Shown here: piece by piece, positions 10,891 to 21,874 of the stretch
Position numbering within the stretch: position 1 is the first letter of the stretch
How the letters are laid out: every line of letters starts with the position of its first letter
Assembly (NCBI GenBank): GCA_030278955.1
Contig: JAOANR010000004.1
Location: 54,687,459 to 54,751,458 of the forward strand
Source: Hygrophila difformis
Lineage: Eukaryota > Streptophyta > Magnoliopsida > Lamiales > Acanthaceae
DNA length: 64,000 nt
Direction: 5' to 3'
Made by a program: the position numbers and the translations under genes
Notes under the pieces: model-generated
Database searches by the model: none
What the model saw: only the letters and a program-made list of their open reading frames with translations
Told to the model about the DNA's origin: nothing

Positions 10891-13800
10891 TTAATCCCAT
10901 ACTGATGGATAATATTTCTTCATGTATCTTGCATTAACTGGATTTGACATCTGCTCACCATTTTCGTCCACCAAAACGTACGCTCCATTCGGTAATCTTG
11001 TATGAACAATAAATGGTCCCTCCCAATTGGGACTCCACTTACCTAATCGGCCATCCTTCTGCTTAGGTGGCCATATAACTTTCCAAACTAAGTCTCCAAC
11101 TTCAAACCGCTTAAGACGAATTCGCTTATTGTACCAATCGGCCACAATATCTTTATTTTTCTGCAAATTCTCAAAGGCCTGCACCCGATTGGCATTTATC
11201 TCCAATAACTCATCTTTCATCGCACAATCATACTGTTCGGCCGACATTGAATCCGCCTGGCTTGTTCTCAAAGTCGGCACTGTTATTTCGGCTGGCAGTA
11301 CTGTATCCATTCCATAAGTCAGCCGAAACGGTGTGAACCCTGTAGCTGAAGTTTTAGCATTTCGATAAGCCCACAATGCTTCAGATAACTTCTCGTGCCA
11401 TTTTCTTGGCTGATCTTCGATCATTTTCTTTATAATTCCTATTAGCTGTTTGTTTGTGGCCTCTGCTTGTCCATTTCCTTGCGGGTAATATGGTGACGAA
11501 TGCACAATTTTTATCCCGTATTCGTCTGCAAAGGCCTTGACTTTTTCTCCCACAAATACAGTTCCTCTATCTGTTAGAATCGTCTGTGGGATCCCGAATC
11601 TATAAATCAACTGTCTCTTAATAAACTCAATCACCTCCTCTTGTGAAATGCTGACATACGCCTGAGCTTCGGCCCATTTTGTGAAGTAATCTGTTGCCAC
11701 TAGCACGAACTCATGTCTTTTCGACGAAGAGGGATGAACTTTTCCTATGATGTCCATGGCCCATCCTCTGAATGGCCATGGTTTGATCATTATATGTAAT
11801 TCTTCGGTCGGTAACTTCTGAATCGGCCCATGTTTTAGACATTCGGTGCATCCTCTTGCATATTTTTCACAATCAGGACCCATACTCGGCCAATAATATC
11901 CCAGCCGAATAATACTCCACTTCATCGATTTTCCTGCCCGATGCACACCGCATATTCCTTCATGAACCTCTCCCATTACCCTTCTAGCGTCCTCTTCTCC
12001 GACGCATCTGAGCAATATTCCGTCAATAGCACGCTTGAATAATAATCCTCCTATTATGACGTAGTCCATCGCTTTCCGTTTTTCGGCTGGATTAGCCTCC
12101 GAAGGATCTTCTAATGTCTGTGCTATCTTTTTTATCCATTCGGCCTTCTTTGTTTCGGCCAAACGCACTTCTACATTTCCTGCTATCGGCATCAACCGAT
12201 ATTTAGCTGCATGTTGAGCCAATTCATTGGCTACTTCATTCTTTTCTCTCGGGATATATTCAATGTACACTTCATCAAATTCTTCTAACAAAGTAACCGC
12301 TTCTTCATACAATCTAATCAACTGAGAACTCTTAACCGAAAAATCGCCTAGCAATTGCTGAACAACTACTTGCGAGTCTCCTTTGACAATGATTGCTCTG
12401 ACTCCTTCCTCTATCAACCGTTGTAATCCCGAAATTAACGCCTTATATTCAGCTTGGTTATTCGTATATGACTCTGGCAGCTGCACGAAATATTTGTATA
12501 TCTTGCCCTCCGGTGTTTGTAGGGTAAACCCTGCTCCAACTCCTGAAGCGGCTTTAGAACCATCAAATGTCATTACCCATGGTTGCAAGTATACAATCCC
12601 TATCTCACCAACTTCTTTCGGCCGATCCTGATGATCGATGTCATCGGTTATCGGATGTATCACATGATCAGCCAGAAAATCGGCTACAATCTGTCCTTTC
12701 ATAGCCCTCAAAGGTTGATATCTCAAATCGTACGCATTTAACTTCATGGCCCATTTGGCCATTCTTCGGCTACTGACCGGATCATTCATCATAATCTTAA
12801 CTATGTCAACCGAAGCTACCACTATCACTTGCCTTGGCTGAATATAATATTCTAATTTCTGGCATGCATGATAAAGACTTAAACATAGTTTATGAATCGG
12901 CGAGTACCTTACTTCGGCGTCCCTTAGGATTCGGCTAAGATAGTAAATCGCCCGATCCCTTCCTTCATCGTCTTCTTGCGCCAGTGATGCTCCAATAGAT
13001 TCTTCGGCCGCTGCTATATACAACTTCAATGGCCGTCCTAAAATTGGAGGAACCAACACAGGTGGATTCATCAAATCCTGCTTCAATTGTTCGAAGGCTT
13101 TTTGTTGGTCGACTCCCCATTTGAACTCCTCTTCCTTCTTCAACCTCAATAAATCGGTTAGTGGTTTCGACTTTCCAGCCGCATTTGCTAAGAATCGTCT
13201 CAGAAAACCGATCTTTCCAAGAAACTTCTGTAGACTCTTCTTATCATGTGGAGGTTTGGCTTCTTGGATAGCCCTGGTTTTGTTCGCATCAACTTCTATT
13301 CCTTTGTTATGTACCAAGAACCCGAGAAAATTTCCTGCCTGTACTCCGAAAGCACACTTGGCTGGATTCATCTTGACTCCATGCAGCCTCATCCTCGTGA
13401 ACACCTTCCGCAAATCGTTCAAGTGGCTTTCGATATCTTTGGATCGGACCATGACGTCATCAATATAGACTTCAACACAATCCCCTATGAGGTCATGGAA
13501 AACATAGTTCATGGCTCTCTGGTATGTAGCTCCTGCATTCTTCAGTCCGAACGGCATCACCACCCATTCATATATCCCTATGGCACCAGGGCACCGAAAT
13601 GCAGTCTTGTGAACGTCTTCTTCGGCCATAAAAATTTGGTTTTATCCTGAATATCCATCCATAAAAGATAGCATCCCCTGTTTTGCGGCCGAATCAATCA
13701 ACAAGTCAACAATAGGCATCATATACTCATCCTTTGGAGTGGCTATATTAAGATTCCTGAAATCGATACAAACTCTCAATTTTCCATTCTTCTTTATTAC

Positions 13801-14265
13801 AGGAACGATATTTGATAACCATTCTACATATTTAGCTGGCCTAACAAACCCGGCCGCTAACAATTTCTCTATTTCTTCTTTTATTTTTGGGACTAATTCG
13901 GGCGCTGCCCTCCTGGCCGGCTGTTTATGCGGCCTGAACCCTTCTTTAATAGGCAGTCTGTGCTCTACAATCGACCGCTCCAATCCTGGCATCTCTGTAT
14001 AGTCCCATGCGAAACAATCCTTGAATTCGACTAGAACCTCCTTGAATCGGCTTGTCATCTGCTGATCAAGATTCGCACTCAACGGGATCTCCCTCGGGTG
14101 TTCGTCTGTACCAACATTGACCATTTTCAAGGGGTCTTGAGCTTTGAAATCCGGCGTTCGCTTTGGAATTGCGTCTATTAAATCGCTCCATCCTGCTTTG
14201 TCGTCTGACACTCCGAGTTCGGCCGATTCGAACTCGGTCGCTTGATTTGGTTGTGCCTTCATCAT
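10891..14265 (-). pseudogene. Tat pol: RT, RNase H, second RNase H, integrase; one nonsense codon
   Basis: Polymerase polyprotein that would copy element RNA into DNA and integrate it. The two open segments (14265-13642 and 13629-10891) are in the same frame and separated only by a TAA where the family has a Tyr codon, in the RT block after FMDGYSG. Visible: CIDFRNLN and YIDD of RT (about 13470), the first RNase H (about 13060-12650), a second RNase H beginning TFDGSKAASG (about 12575) with NNQAEYKAL and NEVAN motifs, integrase zinc finger HHCC (about 11990-11840), and the D, D, E triad in AMDIIG, ILTDRG and NGQAEATNK. It starts in a different frame from gag-protease, through a region (14266-14341) with stops in all frames, suggesting a second lesion or a recoding site. 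Confidence 0.88.
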
Positions 14266-14341
14266 TTACTTTCTTCTTCGACTGGCCGTTCATCGGCCTG
14301 GTATCTGATTTCAAACCCCAAATCTGTCCAATCACACTCGA

Positions 14342-17300
14342 TCACCTGCGGGTACCTACCACTGCTAGGAATGGTTGTATCGGTTCTTCATATAACACCG
14401 CATCAATTCGTCCGGCTGAGCTGACTGGAAATGGAGGTTGATCCCCATCTACCTCTTCTACTGTGCCATCCTTCTTCCAGAACCATACTTTCTGGTGAAG
14501 CGTTGATGGCAAACATCGGGATGTATGAATCCAGCATCGGCCTAATAGGGCCGCATACGGGACTTCTGCATCTACCACGAAGAACATGGTCGGAATTGAT
14601 ATTGTTCCGACCGTTACATCCACCAATATACATCCTTCAGGCGCAGTTTGAGCCCCCACAAAACTCATTACCTTCATTCTCGTAGGGAGTAAATCTTCCT
14701 TCGAACGGCCTATCTTCGTTAGCGTGGATAGCGGCATGATATTAACTGTGGCTCCACCGTCAATAAACATTCTTCTAAGTGGTCTCCCATTGACCCAACC
14801 TTTAACGTATAAAGGCCTCACATGCTGGGACATTTGCGCAGTTGGAGGCAAAATCGTACCTGGTTGCGCTTCTGGAACAAATGCTTTATATCCTTCCTCA
14901 AACGATTTCTCTATTTCGGCTTCCGGCCGAAATACCTCAAGTTTATCGAAACAAAAATCCACTATGGGTTCTTCATCACCATAGTATTCTCCATCCTTCT
15001 GACAAAAAACCACAGCTGGTTCGGAATCCGACCAGTACTCCTCTTTCTCTTCGGTGGTTACCGTCACCATATTCGCGCTAGATCCGAAGTCGAACTTAAA
15101 CTGCCCAACAGGGGGTGTATCACTATTCGGAATGATAGTTGTCTTCGGTTTCCACTCCCTGGTTCGGACTGGTCTAGGCTTCCATTCTTCTTTCGATTTC
15201 GGCTGCTCACTTTCAATTTTCGGCTGTATTACTTTTGGCCGAAATTCAGATTTATTCTTTAGCCGATCCTGTCCTTCTTTCGGCTTCCTCTCTTCTTTGG
15301 ATTCGGATTTCAAACGAGCCGAAAATACCTTATTGAGTACTCGTCCTCCCGAGAACGAACAGTCATCAGGGAAGTCCTCTTCCATATGCATCATATCATA
15401 CTCCTCCTGCTCAGAAACAGCAGCTGCTTTAAGCCGTTGCATTCTTCGTTTGAAAGTACGATATGATCCCTTTCCTTTTGGGACTTTTTTCTCCTCTGCC
15501 CTCCAAGCTGAATGGTCATACCGGCGTTGATCGAAATGCCTTCTTTCTGGAGAGTTTTGGACCCATCGGCCTACCTGAGTATTTGCTGGTGGCCTTCTAA
15601 GCTTTTTCATTTCGGGACTAACAGCTTCTTCAGGGACTGTGATCTGTATCACAGTCTTTCCATTCTGTTTATCGGCTGTTAACTTCATCTCTGAGTCCCA
15701 TCCGTTGGTTATGATTTTCAACGTTGGTCTCTCACTCTTATCTCCGACCTCGATCTCCTGATGTCTCTCCGATTGCTTGATCCACTCTTTCACCTCATAA
15801 TTCCCCAATCGGTCAAAAACATCTGTAACTTTCTCTTTTCCCTTCGGAGATCCTAGCCTTTTCCATACTCCTGACTTCTGAGCCGATGGCCGATCCCCAA
15901 GCCGATCGTGCACAGAACTCTTGCTAGATGATGTTTGATCCCCCAATCGGTCATGCACCGATTTGTTCTGATTGGGCTGCACCATCACCATGTTGGCAAC
16001 TGGGAACGGATTCTTATCAATTGCCATAAGCCTCTCTGGGAACTTCAGCTTCCCATCATCGACATGCTTCTGAATCAGTTTCCTAAAATGCCCACAAATC
16101 ACCGTGGAATGAGTAGCTGATCCATGGAATCTGCACCATCCGGCCTCCAACTGATCCTTGGTAGGCTGTGGATGGTTTCCTTTAAACTCTAGCAATCCGT
16201 TCTTCTGGCAATAATCAAATATTTCGTCCATTTGTGACAAGTCGAAAGAGTAAAACCTTTGAGATTCATCTCCTCCTTCTTTCTCCTTGCCTCTGGCTGG
16301 CCGAAGTGCTGGACAAGTCATAGGCTTTTTTATGATTAACTCTGCCCTTGCGACTTCGGCTAATGCAGGAACGTCTTCCGTATTGTACTCTTCCTGAATT
16401 TCACATCTATCCAGAGATTCAGCAAATGAGGCAGCTGACTGGATAGGTTGTGATCTTCCGCTCTGACTTCGGCTTGATTTGAAAGCCGCCTGTTCCGCCA
16501 AATATGTCTCCATCCTTATAGCTTCAGCCGTCAATTCGGCTACTGTCCTCGGTCTTGTTACCATCAATCTGTCCTTAATGGCAAACTTCAAATTCTGCTT
16601 TAAGATTTGAATATATTCATGCTCAGGCAGCATTGTCTTCACCTGAGCCTTCACTGCATAAAATCTTTCAATGAATTCAGTAACCGATTCAGACGCCTTC
16701 TGCTTGGTTGACGTCAGATCAACTACCGAGACTTCCGGACTAGTATTATAGAATCGGTCATGGAATAACCGCTCCATTTCGGCCCAAGTATTGACCGATC
16801 CCGCTGGCAAATTAATGTACCATTCGAATGCTGGGCCAGTTAATGACAAACTGAACAATATCAGCTTGTGAAAATCATTTTGTGCGATTCTGGTACACTG
16901 AGCTGTAAATCGGCCAATATGCTCGATGGTAGAGCGGCCGACTTCTCCAGAAAAAGTGTTAAAATCTGGAACCTTCACCCCTCTAGGCAGTGGATACTGC
17001 TCCTCAATGTAATCTGGATAAGGTTTCCGATACATCGGCCTATTCTCCTGGCCGATGAGATTCCCAAACTGTGTACGAATAATCTCAGCAATAAGCTCTC
17101 TGTCAACCAGTTGTGGAGGATTCTGCTGAAGTGGTGCATATTGTTGTTGAACCACTGGAGCAGGCGGTTGAACAGCTGGTTGAGGCGGTTGATTCTGTTG
17201 CTGATCGTACCTCTGCTGCGGAGGAACAAAAGGCCGAGCTCCGTGCCCTCCTGGCGGCCTAAAGGCCTGCTGTTGAAAATTGTGAGGATTTTGCATCGCA

Positions 17301-17632
17301 GGTGGTGGATTTTGAGCCACTGGAGCTTGCTGCGCTCCCATCGGATACATACTCCTCGCGATTTCGGCTCTAAACATGGCTGGCATCGCTGCCAGGATAT
17401 TTCCTTCAATTTGGCGAACCGAATTAGTAACCGCCGCCTCCACCATAAATTGAACCTGATCTCGGAATCGCGGGGTTAAATCATCGTTCGAAAACTCCTG
17501 ATTATGGAAATGTGATGGTCCGGGGAACCCTGGGGGGAATTCTCCGGCTTCTGGTGCGCGCTCTTCCTGAATCGGCGGCAAATCAGTCCTCGCCGCCGTG
17601 TTTGCTGCTGGAGTTGCTTGTTCAAACGCCAT
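14342..17632 (-). CDS. Tat gag-protease polyprotein
   Basis: 1096 residues from ATG 17632, 6 bases downstream of the PBS; an in-frame GTG upstream lies in the PBS itself and was not chosen. The N-terminal 200 residues are rich in Pro and Gln. The Retrotrans_gag domain follows (about residues 214-390, with FNTFSG, RFTAQC, LTGPAFEWY and FHDRFY motifs). A Cys/His cluster CRFHGSATHSTVICGHF lies at about 496-514, then a long Lys/Glu-rich linker. The aspartic protease has its active site at FIDGGATVNIMP (about 950); DGGA in place of DSGA is common in this clade. No CCHC knuckle of standard spacing was seen. The reading frame is intact. Confidence 0.9.
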   Translation of the reverse strand: MAFEQATPAANTAARTDLPPIQEERAPEAGEFPPGFPGPSHFHNQEFSNDDLTPRFRDQVQFMVEAAVTNSVRQIEGNILAAMPAMFRAEIARSMYPMGAQQAPVAQNPPPAMQNPHNFQQQAFRPPGGHGARPFVPPQQRYDQQQNQPPQPAVQPPAPVVQQQYAPLQQNPPQLVDRELIAEIIRTQFGNLIGQENRPMYRKPYPDYIEEQYPLPRGVKVPDFNTFSGEVGRSTIEHIGRFTAQCTRIAQNDFHKLILFSLSLTGPAFEWYINLPAGSVNTWAEMERLFHDRFYNTSPEVSVVDLTSTKQKASESVTEFIERFYAVKAQVKTMLPEHEYIQILKQNLKFAIKDRLMVTRPRTVAELTAEAIRMETYLAEQAAFKSSRSQSGRSQPIQSAASFAESLDRCEIQEEYNTEDVPALAEVARAELIIKKPMTCPALRPARGKEKEGGDESQRFYSFDLSQMDEIFDYCQKNGLLEFKGNHPQPTKDQLEAGWCRFHGSATHSTVICGHFRKLIQKHVDDGKLKFPERLMAIDKNPFPVANMVMVQPNQNKSVHDRLGDQTSSSKSSVHDRLGDRPSAQKSGVWKRLGSPKGKEKVTDVFDRLGNYEVKEWIKQSERHQEIEVGDKSERPTLKIITNGWDSEMKLTADKQNGKTVIQITVPEEAVSPEMKKLRRPPANTQVGRWVQNSPERRHFDQRRYDHSAWRAEEKKVPKGKGSYRTFKRRMQRLKAAAVSEQEEYDMMHMEEDFPDDCSFSGGRVLNKVFSARLKSESKEERKPKEGQDRLKNKSEFRPKVIQPKIESEQPKSKEEWKPRPVRTREWKPKTTIIPNSDTPPVGQFKFDFGSSANMVTVTTEEKEEYWSDSEPAVVFCQKDGEYYGDEEPIVDFCFDKLEVFRPEAEIEKSFEEGYKAFVPEAQPGTILPPTAQMSQHVRPLYVKGWVNGRPLRRMFIDGGATVNIMPLSTLTKIGRSKEDLLPTRMKVMSFVGAQTAPEGCILVDVTVGTISIPTMFFVVDAEVPYAALLGRCWIHTSRCLPSTLHQKVWFWKKDGTVEEVDGDQPPFPVSSAGRIDAVLYEEPIQPFLAVVGTRR

Positions 17633-17637
17633 TTTGC

Positions 17638-17655
17638 GTCCCACTGGGCGTGCCA
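17638..17655 (-). promoter_or_regulatory. primer-binding site of the Tat element
   Basis: TGGCACGCCCAGTGGGAC directly inside the 5' LTR on the minus strand. The same 18 bases form the PBS of both gag-only elements at 47.8 and 59.5 kb. The matching tRNA was not identified. Confidence 0.8.
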
Positions 17656-17656
17656 C

Positions 17657-18316
17657 TGTTTGGCTCGGGTGTAGCCAAGGACCTTTTTCTCCTCAAGGGA
17701 GGCTACCGGAAAAGGATCAAACCGATTACGGGTTCGGATTAATAATAATGCGCCCACAATTGACTGAATCTTCCTTGAATTGATCAAAAATAACAAGATA
17801 CAACGGAGAACCTGCCTGTTGTTAAGAAACAACGGCGGAATTCACCAAAAACAGGGAACCAAACTACCAGCTGCTAAGGAGCAACGGTGGATTTGGAAAT
17901 GGTAACCGCTACAAACTAGGCTAGATTCTAAGGAAAGCTGTAAAGGAAAGCTGTAAAGAAAGCAGTAAAGATAACAAGGAATTAAAATTGATAAAAGTAA
18001 TTTGGGGGTTGGATTGATCTCTCTGATTTTGAGTGTGTCGACCCCTATTTATAGCCGGAGCTGGAATAACCGCTCTCCGGCTAACTCCTCTGAGCCGAAT
18101 TCTTTCTCTCTTCAATTCGGTTGTTTTGGTTTCGGCTGTTTCCTCCTATTTCGGCCGAAATCTTCATCAACCTCGATTCCCTCCCTTCGGTTTACTATAT
18201 ACTTTCGGCCTTACTAATCTTGAGCCCATCTTCTTTTGGGACTTCCTCTTTCTTCCGGCCCATGTCTTATGGCCCAATAGCTCTTTCGCGGCCCATTATT
18301 CCATATGGCCCCAACA
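17657..18316 (-). repeat. 5' LTR of the Tat element
   Basis: 660 bp copy of 5783-6442; TATA box CTATAAATAG on the minus strand at 18054-18045. It ends next to the second GCTTC duplication. Confidence 0.95.
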
Positions 18317-18321
18317 GCTTC

Positions 18322-18782
18322 TTTATGATTTCAGATTTGGCTGTTGAATTTCATCCGCTTTTGTTTGACTTATGATCTTCAAGTATCAAAATAGCAGTAA
18401 TCCGGATGGATGTTCACTACATTTTGAATGTGCTAAGGCTTTTCTGAAGCTGTAAATGCCTTAATGGGTTTGAATTATGTTTTGAGAATTCGGAGTGTAT
18501 GAGGTCGTCCGTCATAGGGAATGTGCTAATGACCTCAACTTTTTTTTGTGTTTGGTTGATTCAAGCAAGATTAATCCATGGATACCTAAATTAAATTAAA
18601 TTACCTCAGCATTCAAGGCTAAGAAAACTACTACTTTTAACTTGATGTGCTGTTTGTTCCACATCACTGTTTCATTTTTAAAAATCTTGACAACATAAGA
18701 GTAATTAAAAGGGCAACGAAATATCAAAGCATGCCGTCAAATCTGAAAATACAAAAAGCACAAAATCCAATCGATTAATGGA
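18322..18782. other. host flank right of the Tat insertion
   Basis: AT-rich sequence. A short motif caaaatagcagtaat at about 18388 also occurs at about 5723, left of the Tat element, so both flanks derive from related DUF674 downstream sequence. No gene seen. Confidence 0.4.
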
Positions 18783-18997
18783 CTAGCTAACGTCAGCCTT
18801 ATTTCGCTTTATGAAGACATCCGAAAGGACTTGATGTGACTGCAAAGACGCCTTGAGCAAGCTCATAGCCTATACCATTCAAACATCAAAAATGGATACA
18901 ATTACATTATTGTAAATTTGTAATGATGGATACATAGAGTACATGGTATAGTAGTACGTACCTCATTCATGCTCTCCCTCGTGAATTCAAAAATGCA
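18783..18997 (-). pseudogene. DUF674 3' exon with stub of preceding exon
   Basis: The terminal exon 18869-18783 encodes SLLKASLQS, VLSDVFIKR and a TAG stop, a close match in pattern to the last exon of the copy at 5589. It is preceded by an AG acceptor, a 92 bp intron (18961-18870, GTACGT donor) and the last codons of exon 1 (ESMNE). Above about 18997 the DUF674 domain is gone and promoter-like sequence begins, so nearly all of exon 1 is deleted. The intron phase (0) and position equal those of the 5.3 kb copy. Likely a relic. Confidence 0.65.
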
Positions 18998-19020
18998 GTA
19001 ATAAGATGCACTAATCTATA

Positions 19021-19150
19021 AATGCAAATTCATCCTCTGTGACTGTCTGTATAATCCACAAACTCTGCCTTCTAAGTTCAAACGGAGTAGTATTGATAGC
19101 CAATAGGTACACACATTTTCTATCTTTTGGGAAATGAGAAGGTTGAACAA
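19021..19150 (-). repeat. duplicated upstream region, copy A
   Basis: Begins aatgcaaattcatcctct and ends near gaaggttgaacaa. It is diverged but collinear with 22103-22274, which lies just upstream of the DUF674 first exon. Suggests a tandem duplication of a DUF674 gene with its promoter. Confidence 0.6.
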
Positions 19151-19965
19151 CTACAGCACTAGTAGTATGACTATGACATGACGCTTGAGCAGCCCATCAT
19201 ATATCAGTTTTTTAACCTTTTTTCTTTAATGCTTTTTTAACTTTTCAAAAAGTAGTTTATCTTTTTTCTTTAAGTGCTTCCTCCTTTCTTTTATAAATGA
19301 CATGGAAGGGTTTAGTGACTATTTATTAACTAATTTTGATTCGAGTTTTCAAAAAAAAAATGTTAACATTATTTTGAAACAGCCCAAAAGAAAGTGTTAA
19401 AATTATTTAAAATGGGAGGAAGTACTATTAAAAAAGAATAATGGATAGAGGTAATCGTCCTCAACTCATCTCAGTCCTCGTCAATGTGTATAGATGAAAA
19501 CTTAATTATATGCAGCAGACTATAATAATATCATTAACCCAGCTGGACATTACTGATAAGCTATGGGCTATGGATGCTGCATGTGTGTCAATCATTTGAC
19601 TGCTGCATGCAGCAGCAGCAACATCCGAATGATTATGATTCTCATGATCTCAGCCTCAGCTGCCCATCATTCTCACTCATCAACCCCTTTCTCCCGTGGC
19701 CACCAAAACTTACTCATCTATAGATAAACACAAATCCAGAGACATGCAGTCTAAATGAGTGTATACAATCCAGTCCAGAGAAATAAACAAATTTGTTCTC
19801 CAACCACTAGTACTACAAGCACAATTAATGTGATTTAATGAAATTAAGTAAATCGGAAGCACAATCCTTGTGATTGATGCATAAACAAAATGCTTAATAA
19901 ATAGTTCATGAATTGCTGCATATGTACAAAATCACAAGGACAAATTCCAACAACTTATTCCTTAA
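19151..19965. other. intergenic AT-rich stretch
   Basis: No coding sequence recognised. A possible degraded MITE with gggaggaagtact-like ends lies around 19210-19430, and a CAG-rich run (gcagcagcagcaac) at about 19606. Confidence 0.35.
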
Positions 19966-19968
19966 GGA

Positions 19969-20144
19969 TCAACCACAACCCATTCTGAAACACCAGCAGC
20001 TGCCTTGTCGGACTCCGATGATGATCTAATTCTAGCTAATAGCTCCTCACGAACTTCCCGGGTGAATTCTATTTTCCCTTCCATAAACATACTGCAAACT
20101 ATTTCAGGTATCAGATGCCTGTATTGCATAAGCTGCAGACTTCC
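19969..20144 (-). pseudogene. unrecognised terminal exon-like frame
   Basis: On the minus strand an open, coding-looking frame ends at TAA 19969. It contains LQLMQYRHLIPEIVCSMF, then GKIEFTREVREELLARI, and ends VSEWVVVDP. Composition and amphipathic pattern look like a real protein C-terminus, but the family was not recognised. Upstream it runs straight into a copia LTR at 20145, so the exon is interrupted or its 5' part lies beyond the LTR at 20825. It could be part of the neighbouring DUF674 locus or an unrelated gene. Confidence 0.4.
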
Positions 20145-20824
20145 TGTTGGGTCAGCCCATTTGTTTTTGGGCTAGACAAATAATAAGCCATTTGGGCTTA
20201 TGAAATTAAACAAAAAAAAAAAAAAAACCCACTTACCTGTGTAGCAGCCGTGTGGAGTGGAGTGGTGAGTAGGTTTTCAATTGTGAATTGAAAACAGCAG
20301 CTGGAACGAGAGCAGCAGACAGAAACGAAAACAGAGAGGTGGAAAGGGGAAAGAAGAAAGGGGGAAGAGAAGAAGTAGCAAGACAGCAGCATCCTCCTGA
20401 AACTTTTGGTGAAATCTTTCCTACTTGCATCTCTTTTGTTGCCTAGAATTGTTTCTAGATGATATTTGAGGAACCCATTTCATATGATGATGATTGTTGT
20501 TGGTAGCCAAGATTAGTGAATATCTTGATGATTGTTGTTGGTGAACCTCTAGGAGAATACTAGAGAGAACATTGGTGTACCCATTATTTGTGATAGTGGA
20601 GATTTGAAATCGTGGCGACTGGCCCGTGGTTTTTTCTTCATTCTGAAGGGTTTTCCACGTAAAAATCTCGGTGTCGCTTTTATTGTGCTTTATTATTGCT
20701 TTGGTTGATTTGGCGTTATCTGAATTGGTTTTGGCTTAGATTGCATCTGTTGAAACCTATTTGCACACAAGGGATATATTGTTTCCGCTGTTTTGTATAT
20801 TGGTATTTTCTGATTGATCCCACA
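20145..20824 (+). repeat. solo LTR of a Ty1/copia element
   Basis: 680 bp, TGTTGGGTC...GATCCCACA. The inner part has the usual copia LTR hallmark cgtggttttttcttcattct ... ggttttccacgtaaaaatct ahead of the 3' end. No PBS or PPT adjoins it, and no target duplication was found (cttcc versus ggctc). It is flanked by coding-looking sequence on both sides, so it may interrupt a gene. Confidence 0.7.
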
Positions 20825-20914
20825 GGCTCGTGCTTATTCCCAATACTTCCAAACGTGTCCGTATTCTCGTGACTAGCTTCTTTACGCTCCTCCAGCAACA
20901 GGACAGGCTTTTCG
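20825..20914 (-). pseudogene. unrecognised exon-like frame beside the solo LTR
   Basis: On the minus strand an AG acceptor (tgtatgtag, just above 20914) precedes an open frame EKPVLLLEERKEASHEN and NKHEP, which then enters the LTR. An alternative phase would continue the DUF674 exon 1 at 21500 but gives poor similarity to that family's last exon. Function unknown. Confidence 0.3.
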
Positions 20915-21499
20915 CCTACATACACGACAGTACACAGTCAAATTTAATTACTAGTAGTATATACTAGTACGTACAGAGTATTACCCAAATTACTAGTCCA
21001 GGTTATTACTATTACAGTATATTCAAGGTTACTTAAAAATTCAACTTCAATAATAGGAAATACTACAATAAATGAATCAAGTTAAACACAGCTTGCAGGC
21101 AGTACTGTTGGAGACAAATTTCAAATAAGTGATATCATCATATGATATAATTAAAGCAAAAAAAAAAAAATTTCCATTGTTTGATTACAAGCATAGGTGG
21201 AGTGATATCAATTAACTGCACAAGAAAAGGAAAGAAGGAAGGGAATGTGTTGTAATGGCTCACCCAACAAGAACACATGGGTGAGAACATTTTGGGAGTG
21301 CGACTGCAGTGAAGCCTTGAATAACCTTAAAGCCTGCTGATCAGAAGAAAGCATAAACACATACACAGGCACGGTTGTTGAACAAATGGCTAGAAACTGG
21401 AGAGTATTAATTTACACACATTGGTTATATTGAGTAGTATTAGTAACATATACAATTGTGCTTGTCATTAATAATAATATAGCTAGTTTAGTTTCTGAC
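20915..21499. other. intron or spacer of the DUF674 locus
   Basis: AT-rich, with poly-A and tactact-type runs and no coding sequence. It would be an intron if the exon-like piece at 20.9 kb belongs to the DUF674 gene. Confidence 0.35.
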
Positions 21500-21874
21500 C
21501 TTATCCATGGGCAGACAGACCTCCTTTTGCACCAAGGAACCAAAATCCTTGACCTTGACTTGGTGAAACAAACTAATGCAGGATGATATGCAGAGATTAT
21601 AGGGTTCGACAGCCAAATTGTCCATGACAATATATGTAGTAGTAACTCCTCCTCCTCCTCCATTCAGAAACCTGCTACTACATTCCAATTGGTTAACTAA
21701 GGAGCCCACACGTCCTCCCTGTTTCTTTAGCTGATGTCTGATGAGGGTAGGCATTGGCAAGGACAGTTGGCGGAAGAGGACATGAACTGTATCTGTGTTC
21801 GTTTCAGCGAAAAGGACTCGTTTGGATTGGGTGTCGATGTAGAGTTTCATCCTCACCAAGGGGGGTTTCGCCAT
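21500..21874 (-). CDS. DUF674 family protein, first exon (partial gene)
   Basis: 125 codons from ATG 21874 to a GT donor at 21499 (AAG|GTCAGA, phase 0). The start KLYIDTQSKRVLFAE is the diagnostic DUF674 opening. LPMPTLIRHQL and GGRVGSLVNQ follow, then YIVMDNLAVEP and VKVKDFGSLVQKEV, parallel to the 5.3 kb copy. The mid-domain Cys-rich insert common in the family is absent, replaced by a short Gly run, so the protein is shortened. The expected last exon was not found close by; the best match (18869-18783) is 2.6 kb away. Function of the family is unknown. Confidence 0.65.

Larger units (their letters stand above)
5783..18316 (-). mobile_element. complete Tat-lineage Ty3/gypsy retrotransposon
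   Basis: The LTRs (5783-6442 and 17657-18316) are both 660 bp and begin TGTTTGG. One mismatch was noticed by eye (ttgttctc versus ttgatctc). A 5 bp target-site duplication GCTTC sits at 5778-5782 and 18317-18321. The transcript runs on the minus strand: 5' LTR on the right, PBS TGGCACGCCCAGTGGGAC (17655-17638), gag-protease, pol, 3' LTR on the left. Pol carries a second, archaeal-type RNase H between the usual RNase H and the integrase, the hallmark of the Tat clade (Ogre, Retand and relatives). The 4.4 kb between pol and 3' LTR carries antisense genes. Insertion is recent, but pol is broken. Confidence 0.93.
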
